Below are positions 42,967-51,347 of a stretch of DNA of 56,974 bases, piece by piece. This DNA comes from an uncultured Clostridiaceae bacterium (lineage in GTDB: Bacteria; Bacillota; Clostridia; Lachnospirales; Lachnospiraceae). Made by a program: the position numbers and the translations under genes. A model generated the notes under the pieces. It had not been told where the DNA came from. It was given only the letters and a program-made list of their open reading frames with translations, and searched no databases. Where the stretch lies: NCBI GenBank assembly GCA_902477765.1, contig CABSIM010000011.1:1-56974 (forward strand). Reading direction: 5' to 3'. Positions within the stretch are counted from its first letter, which is position 1. Each line of letters starts with the position of its first letter.

Positions 42967-42998
42967 ATGTAAACCAATAAAATAAAAATAGTTGACAT
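42967..42998. promoter_or_regulatory. BirA-type biotin operator
   Basis: ATGTAAACC (42967-42975) and AGTTGACAT (42990-42998) form an inverted repeat with a 14-bp spacer, like the known firmicute BirA site. The right arm contains the -35 element, so the biotin-bound repressor would block the promoter. Confidence 0.7.
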
Positions 42999-43020
42999 AT
43001 GAAACGGGATTGATTACAAT
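42992..43020 (+). promoter_or_regulatory. Sigma-A promoter of bioY
   Basis: TTGACA (42992-42997), 17 nt and TACAAT (43015-43020). It lies 32 bp before the bioY ATG at 43052, which also rules out the longer frame starting at 42992. Confidence 0.82.
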
Positions 43021-43051
43021 GACATCAGATGAAAACAGGAGGATTCAGCAA

Positions 43052-43615
43052 ATGGAACATACAGCAGCAAAAAAGAAAATGTCAACCGCCCAGATGACGG
43101 CGGCAGCGCTGGTGACGGCGGTGACCTGCATTCTGGGTCCTATGTCCGTGCCTATTCCCGTAAGCCCGGTGCCCATAAGCCTTACCAATCTGGTGCTCTA
43201 TTTTTCAGTGTATCTGCTGGGGGCCAGACGGGCGGCTGTCAGCTATCTGGTATATCTTCTGATCGGTATGGCCGGCCTTCCGGTATTTTCCGGATTCTCC
43301 GGCGGTCTGGGAAAACTGGCCGGCCCTACGGGAGGATATCTGCTGGGCTTTCTGTTCCTGGTGGTGATTTCCGGCATGTTTGTGGAACGGTTTCCGGGAA
43401 ATGCTGTGCTTCAGGGCATCGGAATGGTGCTGGGAACGGCAGTCTGCTATCTGTTCGGCACCGTATGGCTGTCAGGGCAGATGCATATCGGATTCGGTGC
43501 AGGGCTGGCTGTGGGTGTGCTGACGTATCTGCCTGCAGATGCGGTAAAAATCATTCTGGCTCTGGCAGCGGGACCCAAGATCAGCAGACGGGTGGCGCTG
43601 GGAACCAGGATCTGA
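43052..43615 (+). CDS. bioY: Biotin transporter substrate-binding subunit BioY
   Basis: This 187-aa membrane protein is an S-component of the ECF type, with six helices (MTAAALVTAVTCILGPMSVP; GGLGKLAGPTGGYLLGF is the biotin-site signature; PADAVKIILAL near the end). It imports biotin with the shared ECF ATPases, which are not in the window. AGGAGG lies 9 nt before the ATG. It has its own promoter, a BirA-type operator and a terminator, so it is a single-gene unit controlled by biotin. Confidence 0.92.
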   Translation: MEHTAAKKKMSTAQMTAAALVTAVTCILGPMSVPIPVSPVPISLTNLVLYFSVYLLGARRAAVSYLVYLLIGMAGLPVFSGFSGGLGKLAGPTGGYLLGFLFLVVISGMFVERFPGNAVLQGIGMVLGTAVCYLFGTVWLSGQMHIGFGAGLAVGVLTYLPADAVKIILALAAGPKISRRVALGTRI

Positions 43616-43676
43616 TGAACAGGTGCCGGAAGAGAGAGGCACGGAAATGGCAGAACGGCATCATCATTCCCATAGA

Positions 43677-43716
43677 AAGGCTGCGGTGCGGAAAAATCCG
43701 CTGCCGCAGCCTTTTC
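43677..43716 (+). terminator. Terminator after bioY
   Basis: A 10-bp stem (43677-43686 with 43704-43713), an inner GCGGA/TCCGC pair, and a final T-run. Confidence 0.85.
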
Positions 43717-43761
43717 ATTTCTGAGGATCTTTTTATTTCTTAAGGTTCTGAAGGATTTTCC

Positions 43762-43791
43762 TTGACAATCCCATAGAAAATTTATTATAGT
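43762..43791 (+). promoter_or_regulatory. Promoter of the nucleoside operon
   Basis: TTGACA (43762-43767), 18 nt and TATAGT (43786-43791), about 150 bp before the first gene. The gene-free interval 43616-43941 (326 bp) holds the bioY terminator, this promoter and the leader. Confidence 0.65.
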
Positions 43792-43796
43792 AATAA

Positions 43797-43941
43797 CGAT
43801 TGCTATGTGTAGATAAATGAATATATTGCTGTACAGCGGCTCTCTGACGGAAAGACTCTGGCTGACGGGACGTTCTGAAAAACGGACAGGTCAGATGTAT
43901 TTCCTGTTTTTTTGCTGAAAATAAGGAGTGACGGAGTTACC
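43797..43941 (+). ncRNA. Candidate attenuator leader of the nucleoside operon
   Basis: A ~115-nt leader ends in ACAGG (43886-43890) pairing to CCTGT (43903-43907) followed by seven T (43907-43913), a terminator-like hairpin. GTCAGA at 43890-43895, in that loop, can instead pair with TCTGAC at 43843-43848, or GTCAG with CTGAC at 43862-43866. This gives two competing folds. No purine-riboswitch core was found. Confidence 0.35.
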
Positions 43942-45258
43942 ATGAAAAAAATTCACGAAACACTGGACAAATGGCTTCCGGAAATTATTTCTCTCAGTGA
44001 AGATATTTACAGACATCCGGAACTGGGGTTCAGGGAATTCAAAACCAGAGAAAAGGTGATTGCCGTGTTGGAACAGGCAGGAATCCCTTACAGGGATGCC
44101 GCTTATACCGGACTTACCGCCTGTGTGGATTCCGGAAAGCCGGGTCCCAACATCGGTCTCATTGCGGAGTTTGATGCGGTGCCCACACTGGGACATCCTT
44201 TTGCGGATCCGGAAACTTATGCGGCCCATACCTGCGGCCATTATGCCCAGCTGGGAGTCATGCTGAGCCTGTTTCTTGCCATAAAGGAATCGGACATGCT
44301 GAAAGATCTCTGCGGCAGGGTGACTCTTCTGATTACTCCTGCAGAAGAATTCTGCGATATGGACTACAGGAAGAAGCTGATTGCAGAAGGAAAGCTCAGA
44401 CATCCGTCGGGAAAACAGGAGATGATCGCCTCCGGTGTGTTTGATGACGTGGATATCATGCTTTCCTGCCATGCCATGGGCCTGGACATGGAAACATACC
44501 ATGCGGAAATCGGCGCCAGCCTCAACGGATTTATTCAGAAAAGAGCGGTCTTCCACGGAAAGGCAACCCACGCAGGCGCCAATCCGGAAGGAGGAATCAA
44601 TGCGCTGAATGCTGCCAATCTTGCCATGACCGGCATTAATTTTCTCAGAGAAACCTTCCGTGCGGAAGATGCCATCCGTGTTCATTTTGTCATGCAGGAA
44701 GGCGGACAGACAGTCAATACTGTGCCTGCACGTACACAGCTGGAAATGTATGTGAGGGCCCGGACTGCAGACGCGATTTTCGAGACAAATGAAAAGGTGA
44801 ACCGGGCACTCAGAGCAGGAGCACTGGCCATCGGATGTGATCTGGAAATTCAGGATACTCCCGGTTATTTCCCGCTTCATCAGGACGAGAATCTGACAGA
44901 ATTTGTAAAGAGCCATATTCTGAATTATATGGAACCGGAAAAAATTGCCCAGGGAACCCACGGGTTTGCGTCAGGGGATATGGGAGATATTTCCATGATG
45001 TGGCCCACCGTGGAAATCGGCGTTGCAGGGTTTGCAGGGACTCTCCATGGAAAGGATTTCCGCACTGCAGATGAAGAACAGGCATACCGTGTGCCTGCCC
45101 ATTACTTTGCGGATACAGTGGAAGGGCTTCTTGCCGGCGGCGGAGAAGCGGCCCGGAAAATAAAAGAGAGTTTCCGCCCGGTTATGAGTAAGGAAAACTA
45201 TCTGGAAAAACTGGATAGTTTGAATAAAACAACTATTTACAAAAAGGAGAATTACTGA
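43942..45258 (+). CDS. M20-family amidohydrolase in nucleoside operon
   Basis: This 438-aa enzyme has the M20 pattern: HTCGHYAQLGV (metal-binding His and Asp neighbourhood near residue 95), ITPAEEFCD, and the dimerisation lid KATHAGANPEGGINALNAAN. It is longer than, and clearly distinct from, the M20 protein at 36138. It is the first gene of an operon with a BMP-type lipoprotein, ABC transporter and adenosine deaminase. The ATG at 43942 is preferred, with GGAG 6 nt before it. The substrate is unknown. An amide made from a purine or its breakdown products is one possibility. Confidence 0.8.
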   Translation: MKKIHETLDKWLPEIISLSEDIYRHPELGFREFKTREKVIAVLEQAGIPYRDAAYTGLTACVDSGKPGPNIGLIAEFDAVPTLGHPFADPETYAAHTCGHYAQLGVMLSLFLAIKESDMLKDLCGRVTLLITPAEEFCDMDYRKKLIAEGKLRHPSGKQEMIASGVFDDVDIMLSCHAMGLDMETYHAEIGASLNGFIQKRAVFHGKATHAGANPEGGINALNAANLAMTGINFLRETFRAEDAIRVHFVMQEGGQTVNTVPARTQLEMYVRARTADAIFETNEKVNRALRAGALAIGCDLEIQDTPGYFPLHQDENLTEFVKSHILNYMEPEKIAQGTHGFASGDMGDISMMWPTVEIGVAGFAGTLHGKDFRTADEEQAYRVPAHYFADTVEGLLAGGGEAARKIKESFRPVMSKENYLEKLDSLNKTTIYKKENY

Positions 45259-45260
45259 TT

Positions 45261-46442
45261 ATGAAAAAAAGATTGTTATGCAGTGTCCTGACAATGGCTC
45301 TGGCATCCTCCATGCTGTTCGGATGCTCCGGCAGCACCACGGAAACCACCGCAGCAGGAAATGCGGGGGAGACAACTGCAGCAGAAGCAGGTGCAGACAC
45401 AAAGGCTGAGGAGACCGAGGCAGCTTCCGGAGAAAAGGTCAAGGTGACCCTGATGGTAACAGGATCTTTCGGAGACAAGGCTTTCAATGATTCCGCACAG
45501 GCGGGAATGGAAAGAATCAAAGCGGATATGTCCGATCAGGTGGAAGTCGAGATGCTGGAAATGGGCAACGACAAAACCAAGTTCGAAGGTTCCCTTCTGG
45601 ATGCCTCCGAATCCGATTCCGACATTATCATTGTGGGAACCTGGGATATGAAGGAAGTTCTGGAAAGAGTGGCTCCGGAATATCCGGACAAGAAATACAT
45701 CATTTTTGATACGGATGTGGACTATACGCTGGATGACCTGAGCAATGTATATTCCATGAGCTACAAGCAGAACGAGGCAGCCTTCCTGGCAGGTGTGCTG
45801 GCAGCCAGCGTAACCTCTTCCGATATGGAATATGCCAATGAAGATGCCGTAATCGGCTTCATCGGCGCAAAGGATACAGCCGCTGTCATCAATGACTCTG
45901 CAGTGGGCTATATTGAGGGCGCACAGTTCATCAACCCGGATATTCAGGTCAAGGTTTCCTATGTGGGCTCCTACGTGGACTCCGCAACTGCAAAGGAACT
46001 GGCTCTGACACAGTATTCCTCCGGCGCTGACTGCGTGTTCGTTGCAGCAGGACCGGCTTCCGTAGGCGTGATCGAGGCAGCTGCCGAAAGCCAGAAATAC
46101 GTGATCGGCGTGGACTCTGACCAGGCACTTGCATACGAAGGAGAACCGGAAGAGAATTACATCATTTCTTCCGCCATCAAGGGCGTGGGCGACAGCCTTT
46201 ACAGCTCCATCGAAAGACATCTGGCAGGAGAACTTCCCTATGGTGAGTATGAGATCCTGGGTCTGGCAGAAGGCGCTGTAGGCCTGGCAGACAATGATAT
46301 CTACCAGACCGTGGTTCCGGAAGAGATCCGTTCCGCAGTGGACGAAGCAAAAGAAAAACTGCTGGCAGGCGAAGTGTCTGTTGACAGCGCATATGGTATG
46401 GATGAAGCAAAGCTGAATGAGATCATCAGCAGTGCTCAGTAA
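45261..46442 (+). CDS. BMP-family nucleoside-binding lipoprotein
   Basis: This 393-aa protein has a lipoprotein signal (lipobox LFGC, Cys22) and an Ala/Glu/Thr-rich spacer (residues 23-60). The BMP/Med/PnrA fold follows: VTLMVTGSFGDKAFND at its start, and FLAGVLAASVTSSDMEY in the middle. BMP proteins bind nucleosides and deliver them to the ABC transporter encoded next. AAAGGAG lies inside the end of the preceding M20 gene, 2 bp upstream of which it starts, so translation is coupled. A stem-loop follows its stop codon. Confidence 0.88.
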   Translation: MKKRLLCSVLTMALASSMLFGCSGSTTETTAAGNAGETTAAEAGADTKAEETEAASGEKVKVTLMVTGSFGDKAFNDSAQAGMERIKADMSDQVEVEMLEMGNDKTKFEGSLLDASESDSDIIIVGTWDMKEVLERVAPEYPDKKYIIFDTDVDYTLDDLSNVYSMSYKQNEAAFLAGVLAASVTSSDMEYANEDAVIGFIGAKDTAAVINDSAVGYIEGAQFINPDIQVKVSYVGSYVDSATAKELALTQYSSGADCVFVAAGPASVGVIEAAAESQKYVIGVDSDQALAYEGEPEENYIISSAIKGVGDSLYSSIERHLAGELPYGEYEILGLAEGAVGLADNDIYQTVVPEEIRSAVDEAKEKLLAGEVSVDSAYGMDEAKLNEIISSAQ

Positions 46443-46471
46443 AGTGTGACAGATAAACGGAATAGGTCCGG

Positions 46472-46517
46472 CGCAAATCTCCTGTTTTCATGTGCGGTGA
46501 ACAACAGGAGATTTGCG
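46472..46517 (+). other. Intercistronic stem-loop after the BMP gene
   Basis: A perfect 15-bp stem (46472-46486 with 46503-46517) with a 16-nt loop and no T-run. It probably protects the abundant binding-protein message from 3' decay. Confidence 0.6.
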
Positions 46518-46543
46518 TGTATTGAGGAGAAAGGAAAAGATAT

Positions 46544-48100
46544 ATGGAACAGGGGAACATTCTGGAGGCCCGGAACATTACCAAAGTATATCCGGGCGGA
46601 GTTGTGGCAAACCACAATGTGAATCTGGAAGTCCGCAGGGGAGAGATTCACGCGCTGGTGGGAGAAAACGGCGCAGGAAAGTCAACACTGATGAAAATGC
46701 TGTTCGGCATGCTCGCTCCTACAGAAGGACAGATTTTTGTGGACGGAAAGGAAATGCATTTCTCTTCCTCCAGCGATGCCATCGCTGCCGGACTGGGCAT
46801 GGTTCACCAGCATTTCATGCAGGTGCCGTCCATGACCGTGGCGGAAAATCTGATCCTTGGAGCAGAGACGGGAAACTGCTTCAGGGTGGACAGAAAGAAA
46901 GCCGTGGAGATCACCAGGGAGCTGTCTGACAAGTATAATCTGAAAGTGGATGCCCAGGAAAAAGTGGAGGATATTTCTCTTGCCATGCGTCAGAAACTGG
47001 AAATTCTGAAGGCACTGTACCGGGGAGCACACATTCTGATCCTGGATGAACCGACGGCCGTTCTTACCCCTCAGGAGACAGAAGAGCTGTTTGAACAGCT
47101 GAAACTTCTCAGGGAGAACGGACATACCATCATATTTATTTCCCATAAACTGAACGAAGTCAAGGCACTCTGCAACCGGATGACCATCCTCCGGGACGGA
47201 AAGACCATGGGAACCTATGAGATTTCCGATCTGGACGAGCATGAAATTTCCCGCCTTATGGTGGGCCGTGATGTAAGCCTTGACATTGAGAAAGAAGAGG
47301 CTGATTTCGGAAATACGGTGTTCTCTGTCAAGGATCTGGTTTATGTGGACCAGTTCGGCAAGACAAGGCTGGATCATGTATCTTTTTCCATCCGCGAAGG
47401 ACAGATTCTGGGAATTGCAGGCATTGACGGCAACGGACAGTCGGAGCTGGTGGAAGCCATTGTGGGAACCCTGAAACAGCAGAACGGCACCATCACGCTG
47501 AGAGGACAGGACCTTTCAGATGCACCGGTGCTGAAGCGGCAGGAAGCGGGAATCTCCCATGTTTCCGAGGACCGTATGAAATACGGAACGGCGCCCAGGC
47601 TGTCCCTGGAGGACAATGCCATTTCAAAGGTATACTATAAGGACCAGCTGAAGACCAGGGGACTCATTGACAGCCGGAAAGTGACAGCATTTACAAAGCG
47701 CATTCTGGATGAATTTCTTGTGAAATATGACAATACCAGACAGGCGGTTTCGGAACTGTCCGGAGGAAACGTCCAGAAGCTGGTGGTGGGAAGGGAATAT
47801 GACTATGATCCGGAACTTCTCATCATGAACCAGCCCACCAGAGGAATCGATGTGGGCGCCATTGAATTCATCCGGAAACGGATCGTGGAAATGCGGCGGA
47901 GGAAAAAAGCCATCCTTCTGGTTTCTGCGGATCTCAGCGAGGTACTTTCGTTGAGCGATACAATCCTTGTGATGCATGAAGGCCGGATCGTGGGCTATAT
48001 TGACGATGTGAAGCACACATCGGAAAATGAACTGGGACTTTACATGCTGGGAGTCAGGGAAGATTCCAGAGAGAGGATCGGAGGTGCATACCATGAATAA
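46544..48100 (+). CDS. Nucleoside ABC transporter, double ATPase subunit
   Basis: This 518-aa protein has two ABC domains, as in NupO/BmpA-type and sugar CUT2 systems. The first has GENGAGKSTL near residue 45 and DEPTAVLTPQE. The second has the signature LSGGNVQKLVV near residue 405 and NQPTRGIDVGAIE as Walker B, with a degenerate Walker A (GIDGNGQSEL). This asymmetry is normal for the class. It powers the two permeases encoded immediately downstream. Confidence 0.92.
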   Translation: MEQGNILEARNITKVYPGGVVANHNVNLEVRRGEIHALVGENGAGKSTLMKMLFGMLAPTEGQIFVDGKEMHFSSSSDAIAAGLGMVHQHFMQVPSMTVAENLILGAETGNCFRVDRKKAVEITRELSDKYNLKVDAQEKVEDISLAMRQKLEILKALYRGAHILILDEPTAVLTPQETEELFEQLKLLRENGHTIIFISHKLNEVKALCNRMTILRDGKTMGTYEISDLDEHEISRLMVGRDVSLDIEKEEADFGNTVFSVKDLVYVDQFGKTRLDHVSFSIREGQILGIAGIDGNGQSELVEAIVGTLKQQNGTITLRGQDLSDAPVLKRQEAGISHVSEDRMKYGTAPRLSLEDNAISKVYYKDQLKTRGLIDSRKVTAFTKRILDEFLVKYDNTRQAVSELSGGNVQKLVVGREYDYDPELLIMNQPTRGIDVGAIEFIRKRIVEMRRRKKAILLVSADLSEVLSLSDTILVMHEGRIVGYIDDVKHTSENELGLYMLGVREDSRERIGGAYHE

Positions 48101-49139
48101 AAAATTTACCGTTATCCGTCTGGCATGCGCCTTTGCCATTGCCATCGCGCTTTCGGTGGTAATCATTTTCTCCATCAGCGAGGAGCCGGTGACCGCCATT
48201 TACAATCTGTTTCTGGGGCCGCTGCAGTCAAAGCGCCATTTCTTTGACGTGTTTGCCAGCAGTGTTCCGCTGATCTTTACGGGACTTGCCCTGAGCCTTG
48301 TATTCAAGTCCGGAAATTTTTCCATGATTGCGGATGCCTGCCTTTACACCGGCGGCGTGGTGACGGCCGCCCTGGCCATCAAGCTGAACCTTCCTGCCGG
48401 AATTCATCCGGTGGTGATCATGATCGCTTCCGCGGCTGCAGGTGCGGTGATCGGAAGCATTCCGGCTCTTCTCAAAGTGTATTTTCATGCCAATGAGCTG
48501 GTAACATCCCTGATGCTCAATTATGTGTTCTTTTACCTGGGCATCTATAATGTGACCAAGTTCCTGGCAGACCGTGAAGCGGGAACCTTTGCATCCCTGA
48601 AATATGCAAAGACCGCGTCTCTGGGAACACTGATCGAGGGGACAAAATTCCATGCAGGATACCTGATCGCCATTGCAGTGGTGGTTCTGCTGTTTATCCT
48701 GGTGTTCAAGACCAGATTCGGATATGAGGTAAGAATCTCCGGAAGCAATCCTCAGTTTGCCAGATATTCCGGAATCAACACCGCCAGAGTCATTATCCTG
48801 ACTCAGGTCATTGCAGGAGCCGTGGCAGGTCTGGGAGGCTCCGTGGAGCAGATGGCCATGTATCAGAGGTTCAACTGGCAGGATTCGCCTTCCTATGCCT
48901 GGGACGGAGTCATCATCGCAATTCTGGCGGGAAACAATCCAAAGCTGGTTCCTTTTGCCGCATTTTTCCTGGCATATATCCGGGTGGGGGCAGATCTGAT
49001 GTCCCGCCGGTCCGATGTACAGAATGAGCTGGTGTCCATTATTCAGGCGGTTCTGATTCTGTTTGTAACTGCGGAACGCTTCATGGCCGGCTGGAAACAG
49101 CGCCAGGAAGCCAGAAAAGCACTGGGAGGGGAGGCATAG
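48093..49139 (+). CDS. Nucleoside ABC transporter permease 1
   Basis: This 348-aa membrane protein has about nine hydrophobic segments and the branched-chain/ribose permease pattern (GLALSLVFKSGNFSMIADAC; VRISGSNPQFARYSGI). I chose the ATG at 48093, which overlaps the ATPase gene by 8 bp; the longer frame to 48027 lies inside that gene. It forms the membrane channel with the next gene product. Confidence 0.9.
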   Translation: MNKKFTVIRLACAFAIAIALSVVIIFSISEEPVTAIYNLFLGPLQSKRHFFDVFASSVPLIFTGLALSLVFKSGNFSMIADACLYTGGVVTAALAIKLNLPAGIHPVVIMIASAAAGAVIGSIPALLKVYFHANELVTSLMLNYVFFYLGIYNVTKFLADREAGTFASLKYAKTASLGTLIEGTKFHAGYLIAIAVVVLLFILVFKTRFGYEVRISGSNPQFARYSGINTARVIILTQVIAGAVAGLGGSVEQMAMYQRFNWQDSPSYAWDGVIIAILAGNNPKLVPFAAFFLAYIRVGADLMSRRSDVQNELVSIIQAVLILFVTAERFMAGWKQRQEARKALGGEA

Positions 49140-49142
49140 AAC

Positions 49143-50096
49143 ATGAATGTGATTCAGGATATTTTCAATACATTGAGTCTGCCGGAATTTTACTTTGCCA
49201 TGTTCCGGAGCGCCACGCCGGTGCTTTTGACCACTCTGGGAGCCATGATCTCATCCCGTTCCGGTACCAGCAACATTGCGCTGGAAGGCACCATGCTGAT
49301 TTCCGCATTTGTGGGCGTGGTGGTCAGTGCCTTCAGCCAGAGCGCATGGCTGGGATTTTTGGGGGCCGTATTTGCCGGCTTTGTCATCAGCAACATTCTG
49401 GCCTATTTTATTCTGAAACTGAATTCCAATGCCGTGATTTCCGGTATTGCCCTCAATACGTTTGCGTCCGGCGGAACCATTTTCGTGCTGTATCTGATCA
49501 CAGGAGAGAAGGGAGCGTCCACATCGCTTCCGTCTCTGAAGCTTCCCAGCGTCACGATTCCGGTGATCCAGGACATTCCGGTGATCGGAGCCGTACTGTC
49601 GGGACACCATATTCTGACCTATGCGGCGCTGATTCTTGTGGCTGTGGTCTGGTACATGTTCAAATATACCAGACTGGGAATGCATATCCGGGCTGTGGGA
49701 GAATCTCCGGATGCGGCCGAGTCGGTGGGAATTCCGGTGAAGCGGGTGAAATACATTGCCCTGAGCCTCAGCGGCATCCTGACAGGAATGGCCGGCGCGT
49801 TTCTTTCCATGGGATATGTGGGACTTTTCTCCTCAGGCATGACAGCAGGGCGCGGCTACATTGCGCTGGCGACTCAGGCCATTGCAGCGGGAAATGCGGT
49901 GATCGGCATGCTGGCCTCCCTGCTGTTCGGCTTCTGCCAGAGTCTTGCCAATTATCTCCAGTCATCGGATATTCCCCTTCAGTTTATCCAGATGATGCCG
50001 TATCTGATCATTGTGATCGCCTACACCGTTTACTGTGCCATGGTGGAACACAACAAGAAGAAAAAACAGATGAAAGCGGCTGCCGGAAAGGCGTAG
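49143..50096 (+). CDS. Nucleoside ABC transporter permease 2
   Basis: This 317-aa membrane protein belongs to the same permease family (TTLGAMISSRSGTSNIALEG at the start; AVGESPDAAESVGIPVKRV in the second half). It starts 3 bp after permease 1. The order lipoprotein, ATPase, permease, permease matches the known nucleoside uptake operons of Firmicutes and streptococci. Confidence 0.92.
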   Translation: MNVIQDIFNTLSLPEFYFAMFRSATPVLLTTLGAMISSRSGTSNIALEGTMLISAFVGVVVSAFSQSAWLGFLGAVFAGFVISNILAYFILKLNSNAVISGIALNTFASGGTIFVLYLITGEKGASTSLPSLKLPSVTIPVIQDIPVIGAVLSGHHILTYAALILVAVVWYMFKYTRLGMHIRAVGESPDAAESVGIPVKRVKYIALSLSGILTGMAGAFLSMGYVGLFSSGMTAGRGYIALATQAIAAGNAVIGMLASLLFGFCQSLANYLQSSDIPLQFIQMMPYLIIVIAYTVYCAMVEHNKKKKQMKAAAGKA

Positions 50097-50164
50097 ACCG
50101 CGGATCCGGATCCCTCCGGCATGGCCGGGGGGATCTGTTTACAGAGGAAAGGCAGGAAAGAGAA

Positions 50165-51118
50165 ATGAAACATTTGACTGAGCTTCATCTCCATCTGGAC
50201 GGTTCCCTGAGACCGGAAACGGTGTGGGAGCTGGCGAAAGAACAGGGAGTGAAACTTCCGGCGGAAAGCCTGGAAGCGGTGCGGTATCAGATGCGGGTGC
50301 CGGAAGACTGCAGAACACTGGAAGAGTATCTGGAGCGGTTTGATCTGCCGTTAATGGTGCTTCAGAAAGCGGAAGCTCTGGAACGGGTCACCTTTGAACT
50401 GACAGAGGATCTGGCAAAAGAAGGTGTGGATTATGCGGAGATCCGTTTTGCGCCGCAGCTTTCCGTAAAGGAAGGCCTGAGCCAGGATGAAGTGGTGGAG
50501 GCCGCTGTCCGCGGAGCCAGAAGAGGGATGGAACGTTATCCCCGGATCCGTGTGGGACTGATCCTCTGCTGCATGAGAGGTGACCGGAATCAGGATCTGA
50601 ACCTGGAGACCGTTAAGACAGCTGCAAAATATATGGGAGACGTGGTCTGTGCCGTGGACATTGCCGGGGCAGAATCCCTGTATCCCACAGAACGGTTCCG
50701 CCCGGTATTTGACAAAGTCAATGAATACGGTCTTCCCATGACCATCCATGCAGGAGAGGCCGCAGGCCCTGACAGCATGCGGACCGCCCTGTCCTACGGC
50801 ACCAGACGTATCGGTCACGGAGTGGCAGCCGTGGACGACGAGGCGCTGGTAAAGGAACTGATTGAGAAAAACGTAACGCTGGAAGTCTGCGTTTCCAGCA
50901 ACTACCATACAAAGGTGGTGCCGTCCATTGAGGCACATCCCATCCGCCGGCTTTTTGACATGGGAGTGCGTGTGACGGTAAATTCCGACAACATGACGGC
51001 ATCCGGAACGGATATCCACAAAGAGATCCGGATTCTGAAAGAAACTTTCGGTTTTACGGATGCAGAGATTGAAAAAATGCAGGAATATGCCTGGGAGGCA
51101 CGGTTCCTGAACAACTAG
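50165..51118 (+). CDS. add: Adenosine deaminase
   Basis: This 317-aa enzyme converts adenosine or deoxyadenosine to inosine. Zinc and substrate motifs are clear: HLHLDGSLRPET at the start, HAGEAAGPDS with the metal-site His and catalytic Glu region, GHGVAAVDD, SSNYHTK, and VNSDNM. It starts at 50165; an upstream-extending frame to 49346 lies in another frame of the permease gene. It ends the nucleoside operon and links import to salvage. Confidence 0.93.
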   Translation: MKHLTELHLHLDGSLRPETVWELAKEQGVKLPAESLEAVRYQMRVPEDCRTLEEYLERFDLPLMVLQKAEALERVTFELTEDLAKEGVDYAEIRFAPQLSVKEGLSQDEVVEAAVRGARRGMERYPRIRVGLILCCMRGDRNQDLNLETVKTAAKYMGDVVCAVDIAGAESLYPTERFRPVFDKVNEYGLPMTIHAGEAAGPDSMRTALSYGTRRIGHGVAAVDDEALVKELIEKNVTLEVCVSSNYHTKVVPSIEAHPIRRLFDMGVRVTVNSDNMTASGTDIHKEIRILKETFGFTDAEIEKMQEYAWEARFLNN

Positions 51119-51127
51119 GATAAGATG

Positions 51128-51172
51128 CAGAGAGGGCTTCGGACCGGAAACGGACCGGAAGCTCTCTTTTTT
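51128..51172 (+). terminator. Terminator of the nucleoside operon
   Basis: AGAGAGGGCTTC pairs with the downstream GGAAGCTCTCT (one bulge, some G-U pairs), followed by six T. Confidence 0.75.
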
Positions 51173-51216
51173 CAACAAAATCCCCAAAGATTCCCGTATT
51201 TTGGCCATAACCCATA

Positions 51217-51246
51217 TTGACTTTTCAATATCGGTGATGCTAAAAT
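51217..51246 (+). promoter_or_regulatory. Promoter of the iclR-transport operon
   Basis: TTGACT, 18 nt and TAAAAT, about 100 bp before the iclR start. Confidence 0.65.
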
Positions 51247-51258
51247 AAACATAATATA

Positions 51259-51295
51259 ATTCCAACTCAAGGAATGAGATTCCATTAGACGGAAT
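51259..51295. promoter_or_regulatory. Tandem ATTCC-N7-GGAAT operator
   Basis: Two identical 17-bp inverted repeats, ATTCC-N7-GGAAT at 51259-51275 and 51279-51295, lie with 20 bp between centres, on one face of the helix. They start just after the expected +1. An IclR-family dimer pair is the likely binder. Confidence 0.7.
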
Positions 51296-51347
51296 AGAGG
51301 CGGGAAACCGCCGGATACAGACCACCCATGCCAGAGGGAGGGATTTT

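Larger units (their letters stand above)
51119..51347. other. Gene-free interval before iclR
   Basis: The interval holds the add terminator, one promoter and a tandem operator, listed separately. No gene is seen. Confidence 0.6.

Noticed and set aside
43797..43941. Purine riboswitch before the nucleoside operon
   Set aside because: The conserved junction sequences of the purine class are missing. Only a generic attenuator remains.
49346..50164. Upstream extension of the adenosine deaminase frame to 590 codons
   Set aside because: The extra part overlaps a conserved permease gene in another frame; the deaminase family starts at 50165.
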